64,000 nt of DNA from Patescibacteria group bacterium (lineage in GTDB: Bacteria > Patescibacteriota > Patescibacteriia > 2-12-FULL-60-25). This document shows, piece by piece, positions 1 to 8,601 of this stretch. Position 1 is the stretch's first letter. Every line of letters begins with the position of its first letter. Under the pieces are notes generated by a model. It was not told the DNA's origin, searched no databases, and saw only the letters and a list, made by a program, of their open reading frames with translations. The DNA lies in the NCBI GenBank assembly GCA_029004215.1, contig JAQULH010000002.1, positions 1 to 64,000 on the forward strand, in the 5' to 3' direction. Both the position numbers and the translations under genes were made by a program.

Positions 1-2623
1 TCTTGTCTCCTTTGGCGCTGACTTCGATTTTATCACCTTCGTTAATTTCGCCTTCGATGACTTTGAGTGACAACTCGTCCAAGACTAAATCCTGGATAGC
101 ACGCTTAAGCGGACGGGCGCCATAAGCCGGGTCATAACCTTTTTCAGCCAATAAATCTTTGGCCGCCTCGGTAAACTCAGTGGTTATCTTCCGCTCAACT
201 AAACGTTTAGTTACTTCATGGAGCTGTAACTCAACAATTTGCCGCAAGTCATCTTTGGATAAGGCATGGAAGACGATTGTTTCATCAACGCGGTTCAAGA
301 ATTCCGGGCGGAAAACATCGCGCAGCATGCCCATGACCTTTTCACGGATTTCCTCACTGTCATTGCTTTTAGCTTTTGACCCATCTTTGAAGCCAATCTC
401 ACTGCCTTTGGTGCCGTAATCCAAGATCATGTCAGAGCCGATATTAGAGGTCATGATGATAATCGTATTCTTGAAGCTGACTGTCCTGCCTTTGCCGTCA
501 GTCAACCTACCGTCATCCAATACCTGGAGCAGGGTATTGAAGACTTCTGGATGCGCCTTTTCAACCTCGTCCAATAACACGACCGAATACGGCTGTCGCC
601 TTATCCTGTCAGTCAGCTGGCCTCCCTCATCATAACCAATGTAGCCCGGCGGGGAACCAATCATGCGAGCGACAGAGTGACGCTCTCCATATTCGCTCAT
701 GTCCAGGCGGATGATTGCATCTTCATTGTCAAAAACAGATGCGGCCAAGGCTTTGGCTAGTTCTGTCTTGCCAACGCCAGTCGGACCCAGGAAAAGGAAG
801 GAACCAATGGGCTTCTTAGGCTCGGAAAGCCCGGCGCGTGAGCGGCGGATGGCATTGGCTATGGCGTGCACGGCTTCTTTTTGGCCGACAACCCGTTTAG
901 CCAGCTCACTTTCCAAGTTGGCCAACTTCTTGGCTTCGCTTTCCAACATGCGGGAAACAGGTATGTGAGTCCAGCGACTGACAACAGTGGCCACATCTTC
1001 CTCGGTCACGGCATCCCTAAGCAAGCCGCGTTGGCCCTGCATCTTTTTCAGCTTAGCCTCGAGGCTCTTTAATTCCTTTTCTTTTTCAGGGGCTTGTCCG
1101 TAGCGGATTTCCGAAACTTTCTCCAAATCACCTTGGCGTTCAGCGATTTCAGCCTGGCTCTTGAGCTTCTCTATGTCTTGTTTGGCAACCCGGCTGGCGG
1201 AAAGGATTTCTTTTTCAGCCTTCCAGGTCAATTCCAACTCATCGGACTTCTCACGCACTTCAGCCAAGTGCCTTTCGAGTTGCTTTAACCTTTCTTTGGA
1301 ATCAGCATCTTCCTCTTTAACCAAAGTCCGTTTTTCAATTTCGAGTTTGACCATTTCGCGCTTGAGCTTGTCCAAGTCTTCTGGCATGGAACCGATCTGC
1401 ATGCAAAGCCCGGAAGCTGCCTCGTCAATCAGGTCAACTGCCTTATCCGGCAAGAAGCGGTCAGAGATGTAACGGGAAGACAATTTAACTGCTGCGATCA
1501 AGGCAGAGTCTGTAATGCGCACACCGTGGTGCAACTCGTATTTATCTTTAATGCCACGCAAGATCGATATGGCATCTTCCTCACTTGGCTCTTCAACCAT
1601 GATGGGCTGGAAACGTCGCTCCAAGGCAGCGTCTTTTTCTATATACTTGCGATATTCTTTGATGGTAGTGGCCCCAATAGCTTTAAGTTCACCACGAGCC
1701 AAAGCCGGCTTAAGCAAATTCGAAGCATCCATGCTGCCGCCTTCGCCAGTCGCGCCAGCCCCAACCAAGGTGTGGAGTTCATCGATGAAGAGGATGACTT
1801 TGCCGTGGCTATCTTGGACTTCTTTGATTAAAGCTTTGAGCCTTTCCTCAAACTCACCACGGAACTTAGTGCCGGCGACGAGTGATCCCAAGTCCAAGGA
1901 GACTAATTCTTTGTCTTTAAGAGTTTCCGGGACATCACCTGAGACAATACGCTGTGATAAGCCTTCAACAATGGCTGTCTTGCCTACGCCAGCTTCGCCG
2001 ATAAGAACCGGATTGTTTTTTGTGCGGCGAGAGAGGACTTGCATGACGCGACGGATTTCCTCATCTCGGCCAATGACAGGATCGAGTTTTTCTTGCCTTG
2101 CCAGTTCTGTCAGGTTGCGTGAATATTTTGATAAAGCCTGGTACTTGTTTTCCGGTTCCGGAGAATCAGCCATGGCACTGCCGCGTAAATCTTTTAAGGC
2201 ATTCATGACCAAGTCAACCGTTACTCCGTGACGGTTAAGAATAGCGCCGACTTCAGTAGGGGAATCGGCTAAAGATAAAAGTAGGTGTTCGGTGGAGATA
2301 TACTCATCCTTGAATAGCTGGGCAGCTTTTTCTGACTGGACCAAGACACGGGCCAAGTCTTGGCTAAAATAAATCTGGCCAATACCTCCCATGCTGGTGG
2401 ATATCATTGGGAGCTGTTTGAGCATGATTTCCAAGTCGCCATGTAAACGTCCCGCATCGACCTGAAGCTTCTTCAAGATCGAGGGCACGACACTGCCTTC
2501 TTGGGCCAATAAGGCCAAGCAAAGGTGGATCGGCTCCAAGGCTTGCTGGCCGTTTTCCTGGGCCAAATGGTGGGCTAATTGGATGGCTTCTTGGCTTTTT
2601 GTAGTGAAATTTTGTGGCATCAT
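1..2623 (-). CDS. clpB: ATP-dependent disaggregase ClpB, C-terminal end cut by window edge
   Basis: Hexameric AAA+ chaperone that works with DnaK to pull polypeptides out of aggregates in the cytosol. Translating the minus strand gives an N-terminal Clp repeat domain starting [13 protein letters not shown], the first AAA module with its [14 protein letters not shown]-type Walker A (near 1990-2010), a long charged coiled-coil middle domain (about 870-1450) and a second AAA module (near 780-800 and below). About 874 codons are present, close to the usual full length, so only the last residues are missing at the left edge. Two ATG codons are adjacent (2621-2623 and 2618-2620) after an in-frame TAG at 2651-2653, so the start is one of these. 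No Shine-Dalgarno is seen; a CIRCE operator lies immediately upstream, implying HrcA heat-shock control. Confidence 0.96.
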   Translation of the reverse strand, partial: MMPQNFTTKSQEAIQLAHHLAQENGQQALEPIHLCLALLAQEGSVVPSILKKLQVDAGRLHGDLEIMLKQLPMISTSMGGIGQIYFSQDLARVLVQSEKAAQLFKDEYISTEHLLLSLADSPTEVGAILNRHGVTVDLVMNALKDLRGSAMADSPEPENKYQALSKYSRNLTELARQEKLDPVIGRDEEIRRVMQVLSRRTKNNPVLIGEAGVGKTAIVEGLSQRIVSGDVPETLKDKELVSLDLGSLVAGTKFRGEFEERLKALIKEVQDSHGKVILFIDELHTLVGAGATGEGGSMDASNLLKPALARGELKAIGATTIKEYRKYIEKDAALERRFQPIMVEEPSEEDAISILRGIKDKYELHHGVRITDSALIAAVKLSSRYISDRFLPDKAVDLIDEAASGLCMQIGSMPEDLDKLKREMVKLEIEKRTLVKEEDADSKERLKQLERHLAEVREKSDELELTWKAEKEILSASRVAKQDIEKLKSQAEIAERQGDLEKVSEIRYGQAPEKEKELKSLEAKLKKMQGQRGLLRDAVTEEDVATVVSRWTHIPVSRMLESEAKKLANLESELAKRVVGQKEAVHAIANAIRRSRAGLSEPKKPIGSFLFLGPTGVGKTELAKALAASVFDNEDAIIRLDMSEYGERHSVARMIGSPPGYIGYDEGGQLTDRIRRQPYSVVLLDEVEKAHPEVFNTLLQVLDDGRLTDGKGRTVSFKNTIIIMTSNIGSDMILDYGTKGSEIGFKDGSKAKSNDSEEIREKVMGMLRDVFRPEFLNRVDETIVFHALSKDDLRQIVELQLHEVTKRLVERKITTEFTEAAKDLLAEKGYDPAYGARPLKRAIQDLVLDELSLKVIEGEINEGDKIEVSAKGDK

Positions 2624-2627
2624 ATGG

Positions 2628-2654
2628 TTAGCACTCGTTGTCTTTGAGTGCTAA
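2628..2654 (-). promoter_or_regulatory. CIRCE operator (HrcA binding site) upstream of clpB
   Basis: Perfect inverted repeat TTAGCACTC (2628-2636), 9-nt spacer, GAGTGCTAA (2646-2654). This is exactly the CIRCE consensus recognised by the HrcA heat-shock repressor. It ends only five bases upstream of the clpB start, so it lies in the 5' untranslated region or overlaps the ribosome landing area. Confidence 0.96.
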
Positions 2655-2656
2655 TA

Positions 2657-2685
2657 TTCATATCATAGCTCCCAAAAGCCTGCAA
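2657..2685 (-). promoter_or_regulatory. Candidate sigma70 promoter of clpB
   Basis: Read on the minus strand: TTGCAG (2680-2685), 17-nt spacer, TATGAA (2657-2662), immediately upstream of CIRCE. Placement just before the operator fits an HrcA-repressed promoter; the -10 is only a moderate match. Confidence 0.55.
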
Positions 2686-2734
2686 CTGCCAGGGCGGTTG
2701 TGCCTGGCTAACGCCTCGGTTATCATACCTTGCG

Positions 2735-3550
2735 ATGAATACCCAAAAAAAATCACGTTTAGTTAAGGTTACTTTCGCCATAACGCTGGCACTTATCCTA
2801 TGGGGACTGGTAGGTGTATTTTTGGAAAGTTTCTCAGTCACCATGTATTGGGGCATTGGTTTGGGTGTCGTGGCTGGCCTGGCATTTGTTACAAGCCTGG
2901 CCATACAAAAATTTGGAATCAAAAACGGTTTGCTTATCGTCTTGCCTGTTCTGGTTACTGTCTTTGGCGCCTTGTCCTTAAATCAAATGCGCGGCTGGCC
3001 GTTTGGCATGGTAACTTTCCACGATATACTTGGTTGGAAAATTTTCTTAGGCATTTCATGGCCAGTACCTGTTTTTTGGACTTGCATCATCGTCAGTATG
3101 TTGCTTCTGACACAACCCAAAGAATCCAGCAAAGACCCAAAAATTCTATTTTCCTGGGCTTTTGATACAGCCATACTGACGATGCTGGTGTCGCTGATAA
3201 TAGAACCGATCTTAAACAACACTTCGGCTTTGGCCTGGTCTGTCCAAGGGCCTTTTCTGGGCGTGCCCTTCAGTTCTTTCTTGGGTTGGTTTCTGACAGC
3301 TTTTGTGGCCGCCTTTATCGCGATACTGGCAGGTAAACCTTACCTGGTTAATACCCAAGAAAAATCCTTAACCTTATTTATTTCCTTATTGGGATTCGGC
3401 ATTTTAAGTTCAGCTGCTGCCCACAGGTTCAACTTACCTGCCATCGAAATCATGGGCGTTATTTTTTCATTGGCTTTTATTTTTTTATTGATACGCAAAA
3501 TTTGTCATTTCGACCGAAGTAGCGAAGGCGACGAAGTGGAGAAATCTTAG
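2735..3550 (+). CDS. CruF/DUF422-like polytopic membrane protein
   Basis: 271 residues with about seven hydrophobic segments. The segment around residues 177-190 (GVPFSSFLGWFLTAF) resembles the conserved block of DUF422, the family of the carotenoid hydratase CruF, in which a G-V-P-[FWY]-[SN]-N/S-x-x-G-W-F-x-T pattern is typical. Family membership is inferred from this block and the membrane topology; no other carotenoid gene is in the window, so the substrate is unknown. No Shine-Dalgarno precedes the ATG. The last about 15 residues (HFDRSSEGDEVEKS) are encoded by the left arm of an intergenic palindromic repeat, so the native C-terminus was probably extended by repeat insertion. Divergent from clpB. 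Confidence 0.7.
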   Translation: MNTQKKSRLVKVTFAITLALILWGLVGVFLESFSVTMYWGIGLGVVAGLAFVTSLAIQKFGIKNGLLIVLPVLVTVFGALSLNQMRGWPFGMVTFHDILGWKIFLGISWPVPVFWTCIIVSMLLLTQPKESSKDPKILFSWAFDTAILTMLVSLIIEPILNNTSALAWSVQGPFLGVPFSSFLGWFLTAFVAAFIAILAGKPYLVNTQEKSLTLFISLLGFGILSSAAAHRFNLPAIEIMGVIFSLAFIFLLIRKICHFDRSSEGDEVEKS

Positions 3551-3593
3551 TTAACCAAGATTCCTCGACTCGTCTAACTCCCTCGGAATGATA
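3504..3593. repeat. Palindromic intergenic repeat overlapping a gene 3' end
   Basis: Begins GTCATTTCGACCGAAG and ends CCCTCGGAATGAT, with AGAAATCTT (3540-3548) facing AAGATTCCT near the centre. Its right arm resembles elements at 17478-17513, 20686-20722 and 21352-21390. The left arm supplies the final codons and stop of the upstream membrane-protein gene. Confidence 0.7.
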
Positions 3594-3598
3594 AAGTG

Positions 3599-4384
3599 TT
3601 AAGCTCCGGTTGAAGTTGATTCCTGTCCGGGCATCTTTGGCTGTAAGAGCGGCATGCGCGGCCTTTCAATCATGAAAAGGGAATTATAGTCCCTGTATTC
3701 AGATGTTGTTTCACCATTAACCGTCTGGATTTTAATGATCGTAATGTCTTTATTGGCGTTGATGCAGAATTGGATACCCATCATCTTGTCATTCTGCTTG
3801 TACTGCGTTGTGTAATTAACACATTTGCTCGGGTCTTGTTTTAAGGTTATGGGAGCATCATCAGCAATGCCAAAAGAGGCCAACGTGTCATCCGTTATAA
3901 ACATGGTGGCAAAAAAACTGCGGCCATAATCCTTGGCAAAAGCATCATTGCTCATTTCCCAAGTATCTTTGCCGGTGCGCACATAAACCGTTTCACCGAT
4001 AATAATCATCTCCAAAATCTGTTTGTCAGGAGTGTTTAAGGTTGCATGTAACCTCATCGGCTTCACATATTCCAATTCTCCGGTGACAACACCCTGACTC
4101 GTGGGCTGTGTGAGTTTAACTCTAAGGCTTTTGGCCGCCCTAAAACGCTTTATGGCCTCTGATAAGGTCTGCCTATTTTGTACTTCTGGACTTAACTGCT
4201 GTTGTTCAGCCGGGGGAAGGTAGGGCTGTTGCTCCTGCGCCTTGTTAGCTGCCAAGGTTTTCTGAAGTTGCTCCAATGAACGGTTGCGCATGTATTGCCA
4301 ACCAAAAATGCCTAAGGCGATAACCAGCGGCCCAATCAGAAACCAAATTAAATATTTTCTCATCATATAGTTTACAAACGTCAT
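3599..4384 (-). CDS. Membrane-anchored LolA/LppX-like protein, function unknown
   Basis: 261 residues. An N-terminal membrane segment (about residues 12-28) is followed by a Gln-rich linker (about 45-70) and an extracytoplasmic domain. The domain pattern (an R-A-A-K-S-L-R-V-K start, a GELEYVKPMRLHATL strand pair, then IIIGETVYVRTGKDTWE) is typical of the LolA/LppX lipid-binding half-barrel as used in DUF-type outer-surface proteins. I infer a surface-anchored hydrophobic-ligand or lipoprotein-handling role; specific function is not known. ATG at 4384 and a later MMRKY start (about 4366) are both possible. Convergent with the gene to its left, divergent from rsmI. Confidence 0.65.
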   Translation of the reverse strand: MTFVNYMMRKYLIWFLIGPLVIALGIFGWQYMRNRSLEQLQKTLAANKAQEQQPYLPPAEQQQLSPEVQNRQTLSEAIKRFRAAKSLRVKLTQPTSQGVVTGELEYVKPMRLHATLNTPDKQILEMIIIGETVYVRTGKDTWEMSNDAFAKDYGRSFFATMFITDDTLASFGIADDAPITLKQDPSKCVNYTTQYKQNDKMMGIQFCINANKDITIIKIQTVNGETTSEYRDYNSLFMIERPRMPLLQPKMPGQESTSTGA

Positions 4385-4421
4385 TATAGCAAAAAAACAG
4401 ACTCCGTGGCACTATATCCGC

Positions 4422-5105
4422 ATGACAGGAAATCTCTATATCGTGGCCACGCCAATTGGCAACCTAAAAGACTTGACAATCCGTGCCAAAGAAACGCTGG
4501 AAAGCGTTGATTTTATTGTCTGCGAGGACACCCGCGTAACCTCCAAGCTCCTGGCCGGGCTGGGTACAAGGAAGACGCTTTTGGCCCTGCACCAGCATTC
4601 AGCTGACAGCCGACAGTCAACAATTATCAGCCGGCTGGAAAAAGGCGAGAACGCTGCTTATGTTTCAGATGCCGGGACACCGGGCGTCAATGATCCGGGC
4701 GGTAAGCTGGTGGCAGAGGCCTTGGGACAGGGGATTAAGGTCGTTCCAATACCAGGGCCGTCAGCCCTAACGGCCGCCATCTCTGTCTGCGGTTTTCCCA
4801 TGGAACATTTTACTTACCTTGGTTTTGTCCCCCATAAAAAAGGCCGCCAGACATTTTTTAAGGACATTGCAGAACGCGAAGAAGCAGTCATTTTCTTTGA
4901 ATCAACCCACCGCCTCTTAAAAGCCCTTGAGTCACTTGTCGCAACATTGGAACCGGATAGGTTGGTATTTGTCGGACGTGAGCTGACCAAAATCTACGAG
5001 ACCCTGTATCGCGGAACTAGCCAGGAAGTCCTCGAGGCCATTAAGAGCTCCAGCGTTAAAGGCGAGGAAGTCATAGTCATCGCGCCTAAAAACTATCACG
5101 AATAA
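4422..5105 (+). CDS. rsmI: 16S rRNA 2'-O-methyltransferase RsmI
   Basis: SAM-dependent enzyme that 2'-O-methylates C1402 of 16S rRNA. The 227-residue protein shows the family's opening block LYIVATPIGNLKDLTIRA, the CEDTR motif (about residues 36-40), VSDAGTPGVNDPG (about 87-99) and the SAM-site region PIPGPSALTAA (about 112-122), all characteristic of the tetrapyrrole-methylase fold of RsmI. It is slightly shorter than E. coli RsmI, lacking most of the C-terminal extension. The start lies only about 10 nt after a possible -10 box (actatat), so translation may be near-leaderless. It forms a tight run with the next two genes (gaps of 1 and 4 nt). Confidence 0.95.
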   Translation: MTGNLYIVATPIGNLKDLTIRAKETLESVDFIVCEDTRVTSKLLAGLGTRKTLLALHQHSADSRQSTIISRLEKGENAAYVSDAGTPGVNDPGGKLVAEALGQGIKVVPIPGPSALTAAISVCGFPMEHFTYLGFVPHKKGRQTFFKDIAEREEAVIFFESTHRLLKALESLVATLEPDRLVFVGRELTKIYETLYRGTSQEVLEAIKSSSVKGEEVIVIAPKNYHE

Positions 5106-5106
5106 T

Positions 5107-5496
5107 ATGCGTTCAGTCGTAATTTGCGGATCAAAAAAATACCGCGAACAAATCCATCAATTTGCCCTAGAACTCGAAAAGCTGGGAGTCCTTGTGTTCG
5201 AGCCGAACTTCAAAGAACCTTTGCCTGAATACTACAAAGCTGAAACAGAAAACATAACCAACATCATTTTCAAGGGCCTGACACTCGAGCATTTTGATTT
5301 TGTCAGGAAAGCTGATGTCTGTTTTGTTTATAACCACGAAAACTACGCCGGTACGAGCGTGACCATGGAAATGGCGTATGCCCACGCGTTATCCAAACCG
5401 ATTTTCGCCCTCAACAGCACTACCAACGAACCGTGCCGCGATTCCTTGATAGACAAAGTTGCCAAGACACCGGAAGAGTTGGTCAAATTATTATAA
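5107..5496 (+). CDS. Nucleoside 2-deoxyribosyltransferase-like protein
   Basis: 129 residues with a Rossmann-like layout: an opening strand then ICGSKKYRE (about 6-14), a hydrophobic strand ending in V-F-E-P-N, and the C-terminal half ADVCFVYNHENYAGTSVTME (about 69-88) followed by AYAHALSKPIFAL. In the deoxyribosyltransferase-like family the pattern D-x-x-x-x-Y/N...G-T/V-x-x-E-x-x-x-A is the nucleoside-binding and catalytic region with the Glu acting as nucleophile. The reaction is inferred from fold only; nucleotide salvage or a regulatory nucleotide-binding role are both possible. Translationally coupled to rsmI and the HD-domain gene. Confidence 0.7.
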   Translation: MRSVVICGSKKYREQIHQFALELEKLGVLVFEPNFKEPLPEYYKAETENITNIIFKGLTLEHFDFVRKADVCFVYNHENYAGTSVTMEMAYAHALSKPIFALNSTTNEPCRDSLIDKVAKTPEELVKLL

Positions 5497-5500
5497 GATT

Positions 5501-6454
5501 ATGCTTGTCGAGGATCGGCTTTATGGCAAAGTTGAGATTGACTCGCCAATTTTAGTAGAACTAATCAACTCTCCTGCTATCCAGCGGCTCAAAGGCATCA
5601 ACCAGCTCGGCGTGCCAGCCGAGTTTTATCCTTTTCCGAGCTTTAGCCGATATGAACACTCGATTGGCGTTATGTTATTGCTCAGGCGCCTCGGAGCAAG
5701 CGAAGAAGAACAAATTGCCGGACTTTTGCATGACGCTTCGCATACGGCTTTTTCCCATGTGATCGATTGGGTATTAAAGGAAATCGGCGGGCAAGAAAGC
5801 TATCAAGATGAGAATCACCTGATTTATTTAAAAAGGACCGAGTTACCGTCGATCTTGGAAAGTTTTGGATATGACGTTGAAGCAGTTGCAGACCATCATC
5901 GATTTTGCTTACTGGAAAGGGACATACCTAATCTTTGTGCTGACAGGGTTGACTACTCATTGCGTGAATTTCCGGACGATGTGTCACAAGCTTGTTTGTC
6001 GGGCTTGTCAGTCAATAATGGTTTTATAACTTTTAATGACAAACGGTTGGCTAAACTTTTCGCTGAAAATTTCTTGGAACGCCAAAAGTTGAATTGGGGA
6101 GGCTTTGAAGCGGTTAACCGTTATTACTATTTTGCCAAGGCCTTGAGGATAGCCATGGAACTTGGCCTGGTTAAGTTTGAGGATTTTTATATGGACGATG
6201 GCTATGTCATGGATCTGATAAAAGACTGCCCAGATGAGGAATTCAAAAAGATCATGTCTGCCATGAAGGAAAAGTGTTGGGCCAACCGGCCACAGACGGG
6301 GCGACGCATGGAAAAGAAAGTCCGTTACGTTGATCCGTTGTGCGTAAGTGATTCTGGCCTTCAAAATCTAAGCGAACTTGATAATGACTTTAAAAATAAG
6401 CTGGAGGAAGAATTAGCTTTGCAAAAGCCTGGCGTGCCTATCGTTATTATTTAA
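5501..6454 (+). CDS. HD-superfamily phosphohydrolase
   Basis: 317 residues if started at ATG 5501, 4 nt after the upstream stop; an upstream in-frame start would overlap the preceding gene and is less likely. Metal ligands of the HD fold are visible: H in RYEHSIGVM (about residue 53), HD in GLLHDASHTAFSH (about 78-90) and a later D in ADRVDYSLRE (about 147). The arrangement matches SAMHD1/dGTPase-type and YdhJ-like HD hydrolases that act on nucleotides or phosphodiesters. Substrate not determinable; the neighbouring deoxyribosyltransferase-like gene suggests nucleotide metabolism. Confidence 0.8.
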   Translation: MLVEDRLYGKVEIDSPILVELINSPAIQRLKGINQLGVPAEFYPFPSFSRYEHSIGVMLLLRRLGASEEEQIAGLLHDASHTAFSHVIDWVLKEIGGQESYQDENHLIYLKRTELPSILESFGYDVEAVADHHRFCLLERDIPNLCADRVDYSLREFPDDVSQACLSGLSVNNGFITFNDKRLAKLFAENFLERQKLNWGGFEAVNRYYYFAKALRIAMELGLVKFEDFYMDDGYVMDLIKDCPDEEFKKIMSAMKEKCWANRPQTGRRMEKKVRYVDPLCVSDSGLQNLSELDNDFKNKLEEELALQKPGVPIVII

Positions 6455-6471
6455 TCACCCGACCAACTAAA

Positions 6472-6954
6472 AAGATCCCCTGACCCTTCGGGTCTGTCCC
6501 CTTAAAAAGGGGACGTTACAAGTATGAAAGTAAAAGGAGACTATTTTCTTCCTTACAACCCAGAACTAGTGAAGAAGGCTAAGGAAATGCGGCAGAATCC
6601 AACGCCTGCTGAGTTTAAAATGTGGTACTTCTTGCGATTCTTAAGTCCAAGATTTTTACGCCAAAGGCCTATTGATAGCTTTATCGTTGACTTCTATTGC
6701 CCTGAGCTCAACTTGGCAATCGAAATTGACGGCGATCCCCACTTTACCGAAGAGGGCAAGGTTCGAGATGCTGAAAGGACACAAATTTTGAATTCACATG
6801 GGCTCAAGGTCATACGTTTCTCCAATTCAGAAGTTCTGAATAATTTTGAAATTATCAAGAAGCAAATCTCAGAACTAATTAAAGCTTAAATAACGTCCCC
6901 TTAATAAGGGGACAGTTCCTGCCTTTCACAAAAAAGGCAGGAACAGGGGATCTT
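6472..6954. mobile_element. Inverted-repeat-bounded DUF559 unit, candidate small mobile element
   Basis: The DUF559 gene is enclosed by near-mirror flanks. Left: AAGATCCCCTG (6472-6482), a small hairpin (ACCCTTCGGGT), then GTCCCC-TTAAAAA-GGGGAC (6496-6514) and GTTA. Right, in reverse order: TAAC (6891-6894), GTCCCC-TTAATAA-GGGGAC (6895-6913), a hairpin GTTCCTGCC...GGCAGGAAC, then CAGGGGATCTT (6944-6954). Each flank therefore has an outer inverted repeat, an arm-specific hairpin and a shared inner hairpin. No target-site duplication is obvious. This resembles the REP/RAYT arrangement, but with a nuclease-fold gene instead of a Y1 transposase. Confidence 0.65.
6524..6889 (+). CDS. DUF559 family endonuclease-like protein
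   Basis: 121 residues. The core runs LRFLSPRFLRQRPI (about 43-56), FIVDFYCPELNLAIEIDG (about 59-76), then RDAERTQILNSHGLKVIRFSN. The D...E-x-D/E arrangement (VDFYCPELNLAIEID) is the catalytic signature of the PD-(D/E)xK fold shared by DUF559 and Vsr-type mismatch endonucleases, so a DNA nicking or cleaving activity is likely but not shown. It is the only gene between the two hairpin flanks and has no promoter or Shine-Dalgarno that I can see. See the mobile-element entry for context. Confidence 0.85.
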   Translation: MKVKGDYFLPYNPELVKKAKEMRQNPTPAEFKMWYFLRFLSPRFLRQRPIDSFIVDFYCPELNLAIEIDGDPHFTEEGKVRDAERTQILNSHGLKVIRFSNSEVLNNFEIIKKQISELIKA

Positions 6955-6991
6955 ATAGACAAATAGCCTAAATTGCCGTAATCTAAGCCCC

Positions 6992-8596
6992 ATGACCAAC
7001 AAGTTTTACGTCACCACGCCCATCTATTACGTGAATGACAAACCGCATATTGGCTCGACTTACACGACCGTGGCAGCCGATGCTTTGGCGCGCGCCCATC
7101 GCTTGCGTGGCGTGCCAACCCTGTTTTTGACCGGTACGGACGAGAACAGCCAAAAAAACGTGGAAGCTGCGCAAAAAGCCAAAGCTGCTGATTTGCAGAC
7201 TTATCTGGATGACATGGCCGCCATTTGGCAAAAGACTTGGAAGACGTTGGGCATTAGCTTTGACGACTTTATTCGTACGACTGAAGAGCGGCATTTGAAA
7301 GCTGTCAAACGTTTTTGGCGCGCGGTTGAAAAATCCAGCGATATTTACAAAGATTCTTACGAGCGCATGTATTGTGTTGGCTGCGAGGAATTTAAAACGC
7401 AATTTGAAGTTAAAGATGGACATTGCCCGTTGCATCCCAACAAAGAGTTGCAATTGGTTAAAGAAGAAAATTATTTCTTCAAAGCTTCGGCTTACAAAGA
7501 CGAGCTGCTCAAGCTCTACCACACGCACCCTGAATTTGTTCAGCCAGTCAGCCGGATGAATGAGGTCAGGGGTTACGTCAAAGACGCTTTTGAGGATTTT
7601 TCAATTTCACGCGAAGCACAAAAGCTTTCTTGCGGCATTCCTGTGCCTGGCGATGATTCGCAACGCATTTATGTTTGGTTTGACGCGCTTATCAACTACA
7701 TGTCAGCTGTTGGTTACGGAACGGATGACAAACTGTTTAACAAATGGTGGCCAGCTAGCCTCCATCTTGTCGGCAAGGACATCATCAAATTCCATTGCGC
7801 ACTTTGGCCCGCCATGATTATGAGCGCTGCCAAGTCAGATCCGCTTTTGCAAAACGAGAACGGAACACCAAAACTCCCCGAAAGGATCTTTGCCCACGGC
7901 TTCTTTACGATTGACGGACAAAAAATCAGCAAATCTTTGGGCAATGCCATTGATCCGCTTGACCTGGCTAAAGAATATCCGTTCGACGCTATCCGCTATT
8001 TCTTGTTGCGCGAAATTCCTTTTGGCGAAGATGGCGATTTTTCCAAAACTCGTTTAGCTGATCGCTATAACTCTGACTTGGGCAATACTTTGGGCAACTT
8101 GCTCAACCGCGCCATCTCAATGAGCCGAAAGTACTTTGATAACAAAGTTCCGAGTTGCGAGTTACAAGATACAAGAATTGGGTTGGAAGGTACGTCGTGG
8201 GCGGGGAGTGAGGGCATGGACACTCTTTGGCAAGAAGTTGACCAGTATATCGATGCTGCACGATTGGATTTAGCTCTTGAGACTATTTGGAATGGCGAGA
8301 ACTGCTCACTAATCAGCGCCAACAAGTACGTTGAAGAGACGAGGCCATTCAAGCTTGCCAAAGACAACCTCGAACAAACCGGCATTGTGCTCTACACCTT
8401 ACTCGAAGCTTGCCGCCAATACGCCTGGATGCTCGAGCCAATCATGCCCAACATTGCTGAAGAAATTATCCGCCAGCTTGGCCAAGACCCGAAGAAAGAA
8501 CGCAAACAGGGGATTAAAGTCCTCAAAACCTGGGGTGGACTAAAACCCGGCTCAGAATTGCCGGAACCGAAGATATTGTTTCCGAAACTGGTTTAA
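6992..8596 (+). CDS. metG: Methionyl-tRNA synthetase
   Basis: Class I aminoacyl-tRNA synthetase charging tRNA-Met and initiator tRNA. The 534-residue protein has HIGS at 19-22, a zinc-knuckle insert with CVGC (about 128-131) and CPLH (about 145-148), and KISKS at about 310-314. It ends after the alpha-helical anticodon-binding domain and lacks the C-terminal EMAP-like dimerisation domain found in longer forms. Near residues 386-396 the coding sequence contains a periodic stretch (gagttgcgagttacaaga at about 8155) that looks like the organism's short intergenic repeats, yet the frame stays open. No clear Shine-Dalgarno. Confidence 0.97.
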   Translation: MTNKFYVTTPIYYVNDKPHIGSTYTTVAADALARAHRLRGVPTLFLTGTDENSQKNVEAAQKAKAADLQTYLDDMAAIWQKTWKTLGISFDDFIRTTEERHLKAVKRFWRAVEKSSDIYKDSYERMYCVGCEEFKTQFEVKDGHCPLHPNKELQLVKEENYFFKASAYKDELLKLYHTHPEFVQPVSRMNEVRGYVKDAFEDFSISREAQKLSCGIPVPGDDSQRIYVWFDALINYMSAVGYGTDDKLFNKWWPASLHLVGKDIIKFHCALWPAMIMSAAKSDPLLQNENGTPKLPERIFAHGFFTIDGQKISKSLGNAIDPLDLAKEYPFDAIRYFLLREIPFGEDGDFSKTRLADRYNSDLGNTLGNLLNRAISMSRKYFDNKVPSCELQDTRIGLEGTSWAGSEGMDTLWQEVDQYIDAARLDLALETIWNGENCSLISANKYVEETRPFKLAKDNLEQTGIVLYTLLEACRQYAWMLEPIMPNIAEEIIRQLGQDPKKERKQGIKVLKTWGGLKPGSELPEPKILFPKLV

Positions 8597-8601
8597 TAGT
8601 T

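Noticed and set aside
1515-2231. Plus-strand open frames within 1-2.6 kb
   Set aside because: These are antisense shadows of clpB, which has clear AAA+ motifs on the minus strand.
6496-6913. The GTCCCC hairpins around the DUF559 gene as ordinary terminators
   Set aside because: They lack a T-run, occur on both sides in mirror order and share an outer inverted repeat, which terminators do not explain.
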